From an uncultured Clostridia bacterium (GTDB taxonomy: Bacteria; Bacillota; Clostridia; TANB77; CAG-508): a stretch of DNA of 64,000 bases. Below, in pieces: positions 12,401-21,072 of the stretch. The notes beneath the pieces are model-generated. The model did not search any database, had not been told where the DNA came from, and was given only the letters and a program-made list of their open reading frames with translations. Both the position numbers and the translations under genes were made by a program. The first letter of the stretch is position 1; every line of letters starts with the position of its first letter. The stretch spans positions 52,564 through 116,563 of the forward strand of contig CAPOZU010000005.1 in NCBI GenBank assembly GCA_948676835.1, in the 5' to 3' direction.

Positions 12401-15260
12401 AACAGGTATAGAATTAACTGCTGATGGTACAGAATGGACAAAAGAACAAGCTAAAGAAAAACATCCAGAACTAAAAATACAAGAATACAAGATGTTAAGA
12501 GAACTTAGTGGTATGGTTTGGGATGATGCAAGAACTGAATCAGATGCAGGAGATTCATTAAATTCTCAATATAGTGGTGATGGTATTTTTGATGGAGATA
12601 AAGATAACCCTAAAGAGAAACAAGAAAAGGCATTAGATAATGTTAACGTTCCAACAAACTATATAAATGAATTTACAAAAAATGATGAAGATAAAACAAA
12701 AGAAAAATTTGACTTTAATGTAAGAAATGCAAAAGTAGAACTTATTGAAATTGTAGAAATACCATCTTCAGTAACTGGAACAGGAAAATCTCACTATTAT
12801 GAAGAAATTCTTGGAAATGTTACTTGGCAACAAGCACAACATATAAGAACAAATGGAGAAGGTTTATATACAGTAAATGGATTTATACCAGGTAAATATA
12901 TAGTAAGATTTACTTATGGTGATACAATAAAAGATTTAACTAATGCAGAAGTTACTTATGCAGAAACTTCTGGTACTCCTAGAGAGAATGCTGTAGATTA
13001 TGCAAGAGCAGATATGCAAATATTTAATGGTCAAGACTATAAAACTACAAAATATGCATATAACCTTGATCAATATGCAACAGAGGCTTCAGAAGGAGTA
13101 GCAAAAATTGCATCTACTGAAAGCACAATAGATAAATATGCAGCAAGACATAATTCTGAAATAGGAGAACTAAGTGATAATGACGTTGTTATGACAGCTC
13201 TAGAAAGACCAGATTTATCAGACGCAAGAGATGATGAAATTAGAAGACTTGATGTTAATAATTATTCAGAAATAATGATTAATGAGAAAGCCGAAGTTTT
13301 AAAAGGACTAGCAAATAGTACTGGACTTGCAGAAACAAGATTAGATGGTGATGAATCAGATAAAGGTTTAAGTATTAACTACTATAAATATTTTGAAGAG
13401 AATCGATATAAGAATCAAAAAGAGGAATACTTAGATGAATTAACAGATAATACTTATATGGAAGCTGAAACAGTAGAATTCTTAGTAAAACCTGAAAAGT
13501 TAACTTACGAGCAAACAACAACTGAAAACTATTATACAAAATTATCTGGTGGAAAAGACTACTACTATAATGATTTAGATACAATTGTGAATAAAATTAT
13601 AACAGAAAGAAAATATAAGATTGAAAATATCGATATGGGAATTGAATATAGACCAGAAACGAATATAAGCTTAACAAAAGAAATTGATACAGTTCAATTA
13701 GTTACATCAGATAATGAAGTTCTTGTTGATTTAAAAATGAGAACCAAAGAAGAAAATGGAGAAGTAGTTCATTATATAGATACAGAAAATTCAAAAGGTG
13801 CAGAAAACGTACAAATAGTATCAAATACATATGATGTTGATCCATTACTAAAAGGGATAATAGATGTATATGAAGAACAAAGACAAGGATTTATATATGT
13901 AGCAGTAGATAATGATATATTACAAGGTTGTAGAGTTGTATTAACATATAAATTCTTGGCAGAAAATAATAGTGAAGTTGATAGAATATCAAAACAATTA
14001 AACAACATAAGATTCTTTGCTAACGGTGATACAAATACTCTAAAATCAACTTATCCAACAGTAGAATCATTAAATTCTATTTCAACATTAGATACATCAG
14101 GTAAGGACATTGAAGGTACAGAATATACAGCAAACAATTTTGCTAGAAATATAGTAAAATTTGATGTATATAATGAAGATGATGAGAATGTTATTTATAG
14201 AAATAGACCAAAAACTATGATGTTAGATGAGATAAACAACATAAATGATATTGATGGTACAGATGGATACTTTGGTAAATATGTAGGATATACATATTAT
14301 ATAGGAGAAGATCCAAACGATTTAGATGTGATTTCAGAACTAAAATTTGATGTTATTATTGATTACGTTGATACAAATCTTGAATTTGAACAAGTAACTC
14401 AATCAAGTGATGTTAAATTTACAGAAGTTGGAAAAAAACCAGATTCAGAAGACGGCAGTGAGCTAACTAGTGTTTTACAACAAGATATAATTGAACAATT
14501 TGATATTGCAAATCAAAACTGGTCAAATAGATCAACATTGCCAGCAACAAACTTATCAAGATATTTATTTAAATTAAATAGTCCATGGGGAGCTATAAAT
14601 AAATTATTGGAATCTATTGAAGAGTCACCAACAGAACCTACAAATCCAATATTGAAAGCAGAGCAACTGGCAGCAGATATGCTAACAGATATACAAGGAA
14701 TCAAATACAAATCATTAGTTATGACAGTTGCAGATAAAGTTTCTGACAGTGATGATGCAAATAATAATAACTTATTCTCAAAATTTTTAGAGCCAAGTGT
14801 TATAAGTGAAGAAAGTTCAGTCGCAACAGTATATCTACCAGTGTCAAAATTATTAGCAACAGAAAATGATACAAATGATATGGTATATGAAAATATAGCA
14901 GAGGTATCTCAATTCACAGTATTAACAGGTAGAAGAACAAACTTTGATACAACTATAGGTAATGTGGATATTCATGAAGTTCTAAAACAAAATGAAGAAA
15001 ATAAAGATGATGATCCATATGATAAATTTGGAAGTATCGAATATGTAACAGCTGCTCTAGAGACAGACACATCTTCTACAGAAACAATCACATTAACACC
15101 ACCAACTGGTTTAATGAGAAATAGAAGAGTAATATTTGAAGCAATAGATACAACAAGCGATGTGGCTCGAATTGCTGTAATATCAATTGCCGTAGTAGTT
15201 ACAATACTAATTATAACAAAAATTACGATAGTAAAAATCAAGAAGAAACGTTATAAATAG
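6435..15260 (+). CDS. Giant thioester-type surface adhesin B1, 2941 aa
   Basis: The start is the ATG at 6435, 5 nt after AAGGAGGTGA; the in-frame GTG at 6426 lies inside that site. A signal peptide covers residues 1-32. A candidate thioester domain follows, with Cys95 in an FCAEHG motif and Gln234 in LQKAIW, the Cys-Gln pair expected for TED adhesins that bond covalently to host amines. Nucleotides 7812-8065 encode a Cys/His-rich segment (nine Cys, eight His). Next come several DUF11-like isopeptide-forming domains. Two SdrD_B-like domains start near nt 10219 and 12500 (motifs GGWVWVDFDKNG and GMVWDDARTE). The protein ends with TPPTG, a hydrophobic helix and a KKKRYK tail. A terminator follows, so A1-B1 is one operon. 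It is paralogous to the 21073-29160 product. The adhesin role is inferred from domain type. Confidence 0.8.
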   Translation: MKSKIKDILHIMLIFIAVMVICGIFIIKVLAVGYQSGPIALNSPGVSSAEPATGNIQKLEGDPKTYSYKGYAAYTDFDLFPIDNIEFNKSPDRFCAEHGTPYGSYDGNTSIGSDYHKVHKITSHNASGKIPDPKGDIDRNALIFINDNLNVDKSKLASADLYGWRKVSEVPNNVVRTNWVYQDKKIEFDCEGHYSDPRIGMGSISDGGIAFLLACYKQTPAERQATTYSGDPLQKAIWDWFGQGGNSSLKPIAETYDRYHEKSKTPDIDTVPETDNFGTTIDSTGDTYTVGPFKMSDYYRAEKEKLSGAGSYKVTTVTAAEYESMSDAEKAECVLVSTNTYEKYEFIPSAGGPTETLQDRFTAVSGKNNSESDYDLTGSIVEAYAILTNESGRTYEKKLDFIPEPNESFNITLSKDEIKEYDELLDIKFIYQRVHAAGSGTFWDGRQYEYTFTEKDAKQSSCRYYCRNSYGLYHESCSPGSKSTPYTGTCRHTGYTSCRSCSNPDHSCHDSGYTRKSHTGDGDSPYTYTCGHDHGNCWYFHWTNDPAETSDFAQDGFAGAGWLQVSRDTYTIRVAVPLKTQMAIYKYITKVDHVGEDINVFNGGDSRKYPDMLWQDAIDKKHIDPVKVERGDRVEYKVILENKSRFPTQVKVKDTLPELNDSNDCVVLEIPSEIQNSEWITVEAKSQNEYTIVIRTTQPTGESGCKDGSCVSKNGGEHDKYNNIIEFITKNDTAEHMRFDRWGGEGKTATHGEHRYGNMVNTKDNYITDPAQLREKDADTYVIKEYNVSIEKFIYDVSHNEEVDLGSVADGVDTSVIHDSEERNRKTLGADAENIKKNNPVYIEYGDIVTYKIVVYNTTDNTGTDFDISSRDDEPYWQPDKVYVNLKDKLPTKYSELDVKVEDAPAPILSSSSAAGADEHTISIGATESESGGEFTITDLMVPAGQTRIVTVTLKVEEYEKGTIEENNVKFDPEEMRNINKGPSGRADDKFCVIKNHSTNLETSDWYILNNYNTFTDKYVYKYNEKMQHQNETERYSQGGYVSDGNGVLIKSRRNEAPGTSTVTDKHGMIDTVKVVDSKEKYKKEFPVSVEKTETVVYRIAVTNEAKEATTVNTINSGKKPATQVRTSTVTDHMEVGLTLKGITAAIYSDANGENKVKDVTSVASNLVQANKEKDGRYYNVYEFTVGNETIVNPGQTIIYEVTVLIDQSNMYLFDLENNATLTRLTNINNTDSEDREVKNQKYNEDISPQDKEGSSDFVRMKDLVIGGWVWVDFDKNGLKDDKVRDESDKAYFNLDDNAMKRDVVVKLYRAVGENGELIRTTKTDSTGFYTFGRGSDNAFGWRTNDYNYAEGLPTSDTYKLGQNLSWDYYQRVEKATNKDDNGNYQANSVPIDYYIEFEYDGVVFKSTEFYSGMDNLEKDPTVNNYGETKDPYKTPGDSNALEFTNIREEFNKKYEYITYDKAYDVNKTNAVSLAFDKTDHTSQLIEDPSRTITARSFIKADTIQGKYDSSHKDWNPTPCTSSIPNTNLLWLFSFDSSKDNNETPETEYLKDINLGLELREDVDISLSKDVYSVKTTVNGEQMEYFYNKNNSINGEMSSAEGDEESKLYLNDFIIKTPYGLDLYESDYKMRVEQYKANAVKAYKGINGESELNVEVTYRITVANKSINDDETLPKDKMKDTKLKAKISEIVDLYDSNFIKYNTPDDKIDIKLTNNQGYLEDAIIKVAEAWYFKQDDSGDYIIGDGVFSKDYADDSGNVYKKPIFVKADSTAAGSETRYKKVDLILKNESMLGEGGNSEKENSNNFTADGYNTLYISGMENDPDLDIAEGENIDIYVKYVLDKDNLEVKNENSDYSDTQTSSTDTFVGADGSVLTTINTAYESTFTLHRSLKLKDHVIEKDAKTERGLENIAQVNLYSIWYEDGKPASIVDMDSNTGNIGNTNDELVDKLKDNVDSASRKSTVEQAKAEKVGKYTSADNWDPYYEDTTYKTGIELTADGTEWTKEQAKEKHPELKIQEYKMLRELSGMVWDDARTESDAGDSLNSQYSGDGIFDGDKDNPKEKQEKALDNVNVPTNYINEFTKNDEDKTKEKFDFNVRNAKVELIEIVEIPSSVTGTGKSHYYEEILGNVTWQQAQHIRTNGEGLYTVNGFIPGKYIVRFTYGDTIKDLTNAEVTYAETSGTPRENAVDYARADMQIFNGQDYKTTKYAYNLDQYATEASEGVAKIASTESTIDKYAARHNSEIGELSDNDVVMTALERPDLSDARDDEIRRLDVNNYSEIMINEKAEVLKGLANSTGLAETRLDGDESDKGLSINYYKYFEENRYKNQKEEYLDELTDNTYMEAETVEFLVKPEKLTYEQTTTENYYTKLSGGKDYYYNDLDTIVNKIITERKYKIENIDMGIEYRPETNISLTKEIDTVQLVTSDNEVLVDLKMRTKEENGEVVHYIDTENSKGAENVQIVSNTYDVDPLLKGIIDVYEEQRQGFIYVAVDNDILQGCRVVLTYKFLAENNSEVDRISKQLNNIRFFANGDTNTLKSTYPTVESLNSISTLDTSGKDIEGTEYTANNFARNIVKFDVYNEDDENVIYRNRPKTMMLDEINNINDIDGTDGYFGKYVGYTYYIGEDPNDLDVISELKFDVIIDYVDTNLEFEQVTQSSDVKFTEVGKKPDSEDGSELTSVLQQDIIEQFDIANQNWSNRSTLPATNLSRYLFKLNSPWGAINKLLESIEESPTEPTNPILKAEQLAADMLTDIQGIKYKSLVMTVADKVSDSDDANNNNLFSKFLEPSVISEESSVATVYLPVSKLLATENDTNDMVYENIAEVSQFTVLTGRRTNFDTTIGNVDIHEVLKQNEENKDDDPYDKFGSIEYVTAALETDTSSTETITLTPPTGLMRNRRVIFEAIDTTSDVARIAVISIAVVVTILIITKITIVKIKKKRYK

Positions 15261-15271
15261 GATAAATTAAG

Positions 15272-15306
15272 GGATGAAGACGAAAAGTCTTCATCTCTTT
15301 TTTTTA
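15272..15306 (+). terminator. Rho-independent terminator of operon A1-B1
   Basis: GATGAAGAC and GTCTTCATC pair around a GAAA loop and are followed by TCTTTTTTTT, 13 nt after the B1 stop codon. Confidence 0.9.
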
Positions 15307-15500
15307 TGCAATACTTTTGCGCTACGGTTATAAGCAATTTAGGAATTATTTATTTTAATATTAATATAATTATAAAGGCAATATTATTAAAATTTCACAC
15401 AAAATTAACAATTAGACAAAAAAATCGTTAAACACTATAAAATAAGAAGAAAAAAGTCGATAGAAAGTTTGAAAAAATGTCAAAAAGTTCCTAAAAAGCC

Positions 15501-15529
15501 TTGAAAAAGTTGACATAACGGTGTATAAT
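15501..15529 (+). promoter_or_regulatory. Sigma-A type promoter of operon A2-B2
   Basis: TTGAAA (15501-15506) and TATAAT (15524-15529) are separated by 17 nt. Transcription would begin near 15536, giving a leader of about 244 nt before the A2 start codon. The preceding 15307-15500 is AT-rich and shows nothing else that I can support. Confidence 0.7.
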
Positions 15530-15535
15530 AAATGA

Positions 15536-15779
15536 TGTATGATTGCCTTTAAAAGCAACGTTTTTGAAATATATAATGTAATAAAAATTTTATATTTTTT
15601 AATAAAAAAGTTTTGAAAATGAAGTTCCGTAAAAGGTTAGAGAGAAAAAACTTAAAAAGGCGAATTTTAGGCAATCTTAACTATTGACTACTTATAAAAA
15701 AGTAGTAAAATTATACTAATAAAATAGTAATATTAGATACTATCTCAAAAATTATTATTATGTGGGAGGAATTAAGATT
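15536..15779 (+). promoter_or_regulatory. Long leader of operon A2-B2 with shared element
   Basis: Bases 15625-15643 (TTCCGTAAAAGGTTAGAGA) match the A1 leader element at 352-370 in 17 of 19 positions and sit at a similar distance from the start codon (155 against 139 nt). Bases around 15683-15702 form a small hairpin (ACTACTT and AAGTAGT). Non-coding conservation in such AT-rich DNA suggests a shared regulator or RNA structure, or recent duplication. Confidence 0.45.
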
Positions 15780-18700
15780 ATGCGTAAAAACAAAATTCTA
15801 GAAAAATTGTTAGCAATAATCCTAATATTTACACTAACTTCTGCTAATTTTGCGTTTGTTACTAAAAGCTTCGCATCAAGTTTAGCAGAAACAATATTTG
15901 GCGTAAAATCAGATACAGGACATAAAAATGTCGAATTTGAAGCTTATTTTGGAACCGAAGAAGAAAAAGAGACTTCGGTTATTAGTGATGTAAATAACGA
16001 GGAATTGGCTATTAGCATGGATTTAAATGTTAAAGATAGTGGATATTTAAAAAATGCTAAAATTGAAATCGCTGAAACTGCAGAAGGAAATGGATTAAAT
16101 TTCGAGCTAGCAGGTAATGAAGCAAAAGTTGAGCAAGAGTTTGTTAGTGAAGAAAATTCAAATTCACTTTTAGATTCAATGGTGTCAGCTACAGAGGAAA
16201 ATGAGGAGTCAAGTGATCTTATGGATGCAATGGTATCAGAAGAGTTTTCAAATCCATTGTTTGATACTTTCTCAGGAGAATCTGAACAAGTAAACGAATC
16301 AGTAGAGCCAGAAATAGAAGAACAACCAGTTCTTCCAGAAGGTGTTCAAAGTATTGAAGATAATGTTGTAAATTTATATCAAATATCTTCAAATAGTGAA
16401 TTAAAAATTGATTTACCAATCAAATATAAAAATGAATCATTTGTGAATGAAAAGAAATTCTCAAATGATTGTTTAGTTAAATTTTCAGGTATATATGTTG
16501 ATGATGATGGTGAAGAAAACGAAGTTTCAAGAGAATATACTTTAAGAGTTTCTTGGAAAGATGAAAGAGAAGTAAGAGTAGAATCATCAATTGAAAAATA
16601 TATAGATTATGAAAAAGGAGTTATAGTACAAACTTCAGTTAAAGTAGATAACTCAAGCAGTAGAAATACATTACCAGTTAAAGAATCTAATGTAATTATA
16701 GATGTACCAGAATTCTTAAATGTTAGACCATCAAATGTAACAGTAGTTGCAAATAGTACTATGGGAACAAACGGACAAACTCCAGAAACAATTACATTTA
16801 ATGAAAACAACTGGTATTATAATCAAGATGAAAATAAATTAGTAATCAATGTAAGCAATCAAAAACAACTTGTTACAGTTAATGAATATGAAGATGAATA
16901 CTTAAAAGAAGCTGATAAAGAAGTTGTAGAAGAAGAGAGATTCTACAATGGAACAGGTATTGATGAATATTTAATTACTTATACATATAATGATGTAGAT
17001 TCTGGAGAGGGACCTACAACAGTTTATTCAAATGTAGAAGCTAGAATGGCAACATTTAGTGGTGTAGAACAAGATGAATTTATAAATATAGTAACAAATA
17101 ATAATAATTATGAATTTTCATTAGAAGGTCAGACAGGAGATATAGTATCTTTATATATAGAAACAGAAACTGGAGAAGTTTCTAAAGCTTATGCATATGC
17201 AAACTATAATAATAGTGAAAAATATGAAGTAGAATTAAAATCTAATACTATAGTAAACGTTTCTTATCCAGATATAATAAATGGATTAAATGTAGAAGAT
17301 GTAGAAAATGCATATATAGATAAAGAAGGAAATAGAATTCCAACTGATGATTTATATTATAAACAAATTTCTATAGCTAAAGAAGGTTTTACAAAAATAT
17401 TAGGTGAAGAGGGTTCTATTAGAATTCTTGATGTAAATGGAAATGAATTAGCTACTATTAATAATGAAACAGAAGTTAATGAGAGTGGATTTATAGTAGT
17501 AGGGTTTGGAGAAAGATATTCAAGATTAAGTTATGAAATTTCTAAACCAGTTGCAGAAGGAAACTTAATAATCAATAATGTTAAAGCAATTAAAAACTCT
17601 ACAATAGATAAGGCTACATTAGCAAATGTAGCATCATTAAATACAGCATCAGTAATAAGAGCTGATTATAATTATGTAGAAAATAGAGTTGATGTTGCTA
17701 GTAAAGAATCAAATGTAAATTTAAAAGATACAACATCAAAAGTAAACTTAGTTTTAGATAGAGATAATTTATCAACATTAGCAGTAAACTCAGATGTAGA
17801 AATGAGACTTGAATTAAACAATGCTATGGATACATCAGATGTTTTTGGACACTCAGTTTATGAAGTTACTTTACCAGAATCTATTGAAACAGTAGAAGTA
17901 ACAAATGTAAGTATGTTATATGGTGAAGGATTAGAAATATCATCAGCAGAATTAATTGATGGTAGAATAATAAGAATTACAGTAGATGGAGTTCAAGAAG
18001 GAATTAACTCAGGTGTTTTAACAAATGGTACTAATATAGTAATTAATGCAAACTTAAAAGTTAATTTATTTACACCTGCAAAATCAGAAAGTATTAAATT
18101 AAACTATACAAATAATGAAGCAACAGGATATAGCGATAATGGAACAACAGAAACTGCAATTACATATTCAGCACCTACAGGATTAGTTGCTGTTAACAGT
18201 ATATTTAACTATGATAATGTAGGAACAACACTTACATCAGTAAGACAAGGTGAAAAAGAAGATATAATTGATATTTATGCAGAAGCAAAAACTGCAACAA
18301 TGGAAGTTGTTGTAATGAACAACAATGGAAATAAAGTTTCAAACTTAGCGGTACTTGGTAGAATACCTTTTAAAGGTGTTAAAGATATTGCTACACAAGA
18401 TGATTTAGGAACAACATTAGATACAAAATTAGTTAGTGGAATTATTTCTGATGAACACAATAAAACAGAATTTAAAGTTTATTATTCAGAAAATGGTGAA
18501 GCTACAAAAGATTTAGATAATCAAGAAAATGGTTGGGTTTTAGAACCAGAAAGCTTAGAAAATATGAAATCATATTTAATAGTTCCAGTAGACGATAAAT
18601 ATGAAATGGAAGATGCAGAAGTTCTAAGATTTACATACAATTATGAAATACCAGCAAACTTAACTCATAATGAAAAATTTGTTGGAACATTTTTAGCATA

Positions 18701-21071
18701 CTATACAAATAATTCAGATGTTGCTGTAACAGATGAAGAGACTGTTCCAGATAAAGTTGCCTTAACAACAGGTGCTGGACCAGAAGTTACTGTAGAAGCT
18801 ACAATTAATAGAGAAACAGTAAAAGAATTTGAAGAAATTCAAATTAATTTAGTTGCTAAAAATACAGGTAGTGATAGAGCTGATAATGTTGTTATAGAAC
18901 TACCATTACCAAATGAGGTTGAATACGTTTCACATGAAACTAAAAATGAAAATGCAGAAGTAAATGTTGAAAATAATGTATTAAAAGTAGCAGTTCCTTC
19001 TTTAGAAAGAGAAGAAACAGTTGAAGCTACTGTTGCCTTAAAAGTAAAAGAGGCTCCAAAAGATGGAAAACTAAACTTTACAGCTAAAGCAACTGCTAAA
19101 GATTTAGGAACAGCCGTAGAAGCTCAAGTACAAACAGTAAATGTTACATCTGCTGAGTTTGAAATCACAGAAACAGATAGATCAGATATAGATGAAGAAG
19201 TTGTTTATATATCAGGTAGAGAATTAAAACTTTCAATAAAAGTTAAAAACTTAACTAGAGATACATTAAAAAATGTAGCAGTAGAAAAAGTATTACCACA
19301 AGAGTTCACATTTGAAAAAGCATATGTTCTTGGATATGAAGCAGATGGAGTTACATCTTATGAAGAAATTCAAGGTACATATGATGAATCAAGTAGAAAA
19401 GTTACATTAAAAATTGATGAATTAGAAGGTAGAAGATCAAAACAATTATATGTAATTGCTAAAACAAATGGTTTATCAGATGATTCAACAAAGAAAACTG
19501 TTGGAACAACAACAACAGTTAAAGCAGACGGAACAGATATATATGAATCAAACGAATTATTATTAAATATTGCAAGTCCAGTTTTAGTAGTATCTCAAAC
19601 AACAGATAAAGCAGATACATATATAAAAGAAGGAGATGCAGTAACATATACATTCACAGTAAGAAATGATGGAGATGCTATTGCTAAAGATGTAGTTTTA
19701 ACAGATCAAATACCAGAAGGTTTAAAAGTTCAAAAAGTATCTTATATAGCAAATGGAATTCCAGTAGATAGAAAAGTATCTTCAAGTTCAGAAGCTGTTG
19801 TAAGAACAGATATAGAACCTGGAAAAGAATTAGTAGCAAATGTAAAAATGCTTGCCTCAAGTTTAAATGGTGCAGAAGAAAAAACAGTTACAAACTATGC
19901 AACATTATCTTCTAGCACAATGGAAGAAACATCAACAAATTCAATTACACATATAATTGAATCAAACGAAGAATATAAAAATATATTAGCATCAGGACAA
20001 ACAACTGCAACAACAACACCAAATCAAGCAACACAATCAAATATAGATAAAACATATAAAATTACAGGTATTGCATGGCTTGATTCTAACGAAAATGGTA
20101 CAAGAGATGATGGGGAAGAACTATTATCTGGAATATCAGCTAAATTAGTTAATAGTGAAACTGGTGTTATCCAAAAATCAGCAACAACAGATAGTTTAGG
20201 AGCATATAGTTTTGCAGGAATCAGCAATGGAAACTACTTAATAATATTTGATTATGACACAGTAAAATATACTGTTACAGCTTACAATAAAGATGGAGTT
20301 GCAACAGGAGTTAACTCAGATGCATTAACAACTAAAGTTGAACAAGATGGTAGATCAAGAAATGCTGCTATCACAGATGTTATAACAATATCTAATGGTA
20401 GTGTATCTAACATAGATATAGGTTTAGTATTAGCAGATACATTTGATTTAAAATTAGATAAAACAGTATCAAAAGTTACAATACAAGATGGAGCAAACAG
20501 AACAACACATTCAGAATTTGATAATGTAAAACTTGCAAAATCTGAAATTGCTTCAAAATATGTAAGTGGTTCAATAGCATATATCGAATACACAATGACA
20601 GTTTCAAATGTTGGAGATGTTGCTGGATATGCTAAAAAGATTATAGATTACGTTCCAGAAGGAATGACATTTAACTCATCATTAAAAGATAACCAAGGTT
20701 GGTATACAGGTACAGATGGAAATCTTTACTACACAGGATTATCTGAAACAGAGTTAAAATCTAATGAATCAAAAACAATTAAATTAGTATTAACAAAACA
20801 AATGACAGAAGACAATACAGGTCTTGTACACAACATAGCAGAAATTTATGAAGACTATAACATTTATGGTATCTCAGACTGTAACTCAACACCTGGAAAT
20901 AAGGCTCAAAAAGAAAATGATTTAAGTTTTGCAGATACTGCTATATTAATAAAGACTGGAGAAGTATTTATCTATACTTCAGTAATAATAACAACGATAT
21001 TATTAGGAAGCATAGTTATATTTATAGCATATAACAAGATTGTGCTATCAAAAAGAAAAGGAGGTGTTTAA
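15780..21071 (+). CDS. Giant secreted, membrane-anchored repeat surface protein A2 (SdrD B-like domain), 1763 aa
   Basis: The ATG at 15780 is 9 nt after GGGAGGA, a better placed start than the in-frame ATG at 15762. A signal peptide covers about residues 1-32. The N-terminal acidic region carries LLDSMV, LMDAMV and LFDTF motifs like those in A1. DUF11-type repeats fill the middle, including a typical stretch with the motif DAVTYTFTVRNDGDA near nt 19636. An SdrD_B domain starts near residue 1423 (AWLDSNENGTRDDGEE, calcium-loop-like). The C-terminus has LIKTGE, a membrane helix and KRKGG. The protein is secreted and anchored. It is a paralogue of A1, about 200 residues shorter, without the Asn-rich linker. 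Its stop codon is one nucleotide before the B2 start, so translational coupling is likely. Ligand unknown. Confidence 0.8.
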   Translation: MRKNKILEKLLAIILIFTLTSANFAFVTKSFASSLAETIFGVKSDTGHKNVEFEAYFGTEEEKETSVISDVNNEELAISMDLNVKDSGYLKNAKIEIAETAEGNGLNFELAGNEAKVEQEFVSEENSNSLLDSMVSATEENEESSDLMDAMVSEEFSNPLFDTFSGESEQVNESVEPEIEEQPVLPEGVQSIEDNVVNLYQISSNSELKIDLPIKYKNESFVNEKKFSNDCLVKFSGIYVDDDGEENEVSREYTLRVSWKDEREVRVESSIEKYIDYEKGVIVQTSVKVDNSSSRNTLPVKESNVIIDVPEFLNVRPSNVTVVANSTMGTNGQTPETITFNENNWYYNQDENKLVINVSNQKQLVTVNEYEDEYLKEADKEVVEEERFYNGTGIDEYLITYTYNDVDSGEGPTTVYSNVEARMATFSGVEQDEFINIVTNNNNYEFSLEGQTGDIVSLYIETETGEVSKAYAYANYNNSEKYEVELKSNTIVNVSYPDIINGLNVEDVENAYIDKEGNRIPTDDLYYKQISIAKEGFTKILGEEGSIRILDVNGNELATINNETEVNESGFIVVGFGERYSRLSYEISKPVAEGNLIINNVKAIKNSTIDKATLANVASLNTASVIRADYNYVENRVDVASKESNVNLKDTTSKVNLVLDRDNLSTLAVNSDVEMRLELNNAMDTSDVFGHSVYEVTLPESIETVEVTNVSMLYGEGLEISSAELIDGRIIRITVDGVQEGINSGVLTNGTNIVINANLKVNLFTPAKSESIKLNYTNNEATGYSDNGTTETAITYSAPTGLVAVNSIFNYDNVGTTLTSVRQGEKEDIIDIYAEAKTATMEVVVMNNNGNKVSNLAVLGRIPFKGVKDIATQDDLGTTLDTKLVSGIISDEHNKTEFKVYYSENGEATKDLDNQENGWVLEPESLENMKSYLIVPVDDKYEMEDAEVLRFTYNYEIPANLTHNEKFVGTFLAYYTNNSDVAVTDEETVPDKVALTTGAGPEVTVEATINRETVKEFEEIQINLVAKNTGSDRADNVVIELPLPNEVEYVSHETKNENAEVNVENNVLKVAVPSLEREETVEATVALKVKEAPKDGKLNFTAKATAKDLGTAVEAQVQTVNVTSAEFEITETDRSDIDEEVVYISGRELKLSIKVKNLTRDTLKNVAVEKVLPQEFTFEKAYVLGYEADGVTSYEEIQGTYDESSRKVTLKIDELEGRRSKQLYVIAKTNGLSDDSTKKTVGTTTTVKADGTDIYESNELLLNIASPVLVVSQTTDKADTYIKEGDAVTYTFTVRNDGDAIAKDVVLTDQIPEGLKVQKVSYIANGIPVDRKVSSSSEAVVRTDIEPGKELVANVKMLASSLNGAEEKTVTNYATLSSSTMEETSTNSITHIIESNEEYKNILASGQTTATTTPNQATQSNIDKTYKITGIAWLDSNENGTRDDGEELLSGISAKLVNSETGVIQKSATTDSLGAYSFAGISNGNYLIIFDYDTVKYTVTAYNKDGVATGVNSDALTTKVEQDGRSRNAAITDVITISNGSVSNIDIGLVLADTFDLKLDKTVSKVTIQDGANRTTHSEFDNVKLAKSEIASKYVSGSIAYIEYTMTVSNVGDVAGYAKKIIDYVPEGMTFNSSLKDNQGWYTGTDGNLYYTGLSETELKSNESKTIKLVLTKQMTEDNTGLVHNIAEIYEDYNIYGISDCNSTPGNKAQKENDLSFADTAILIKTGEVFIYTSVIITTILLGSIVIFIAYNKIVLSKRKGGV

Positions 21072-21072
21072 T

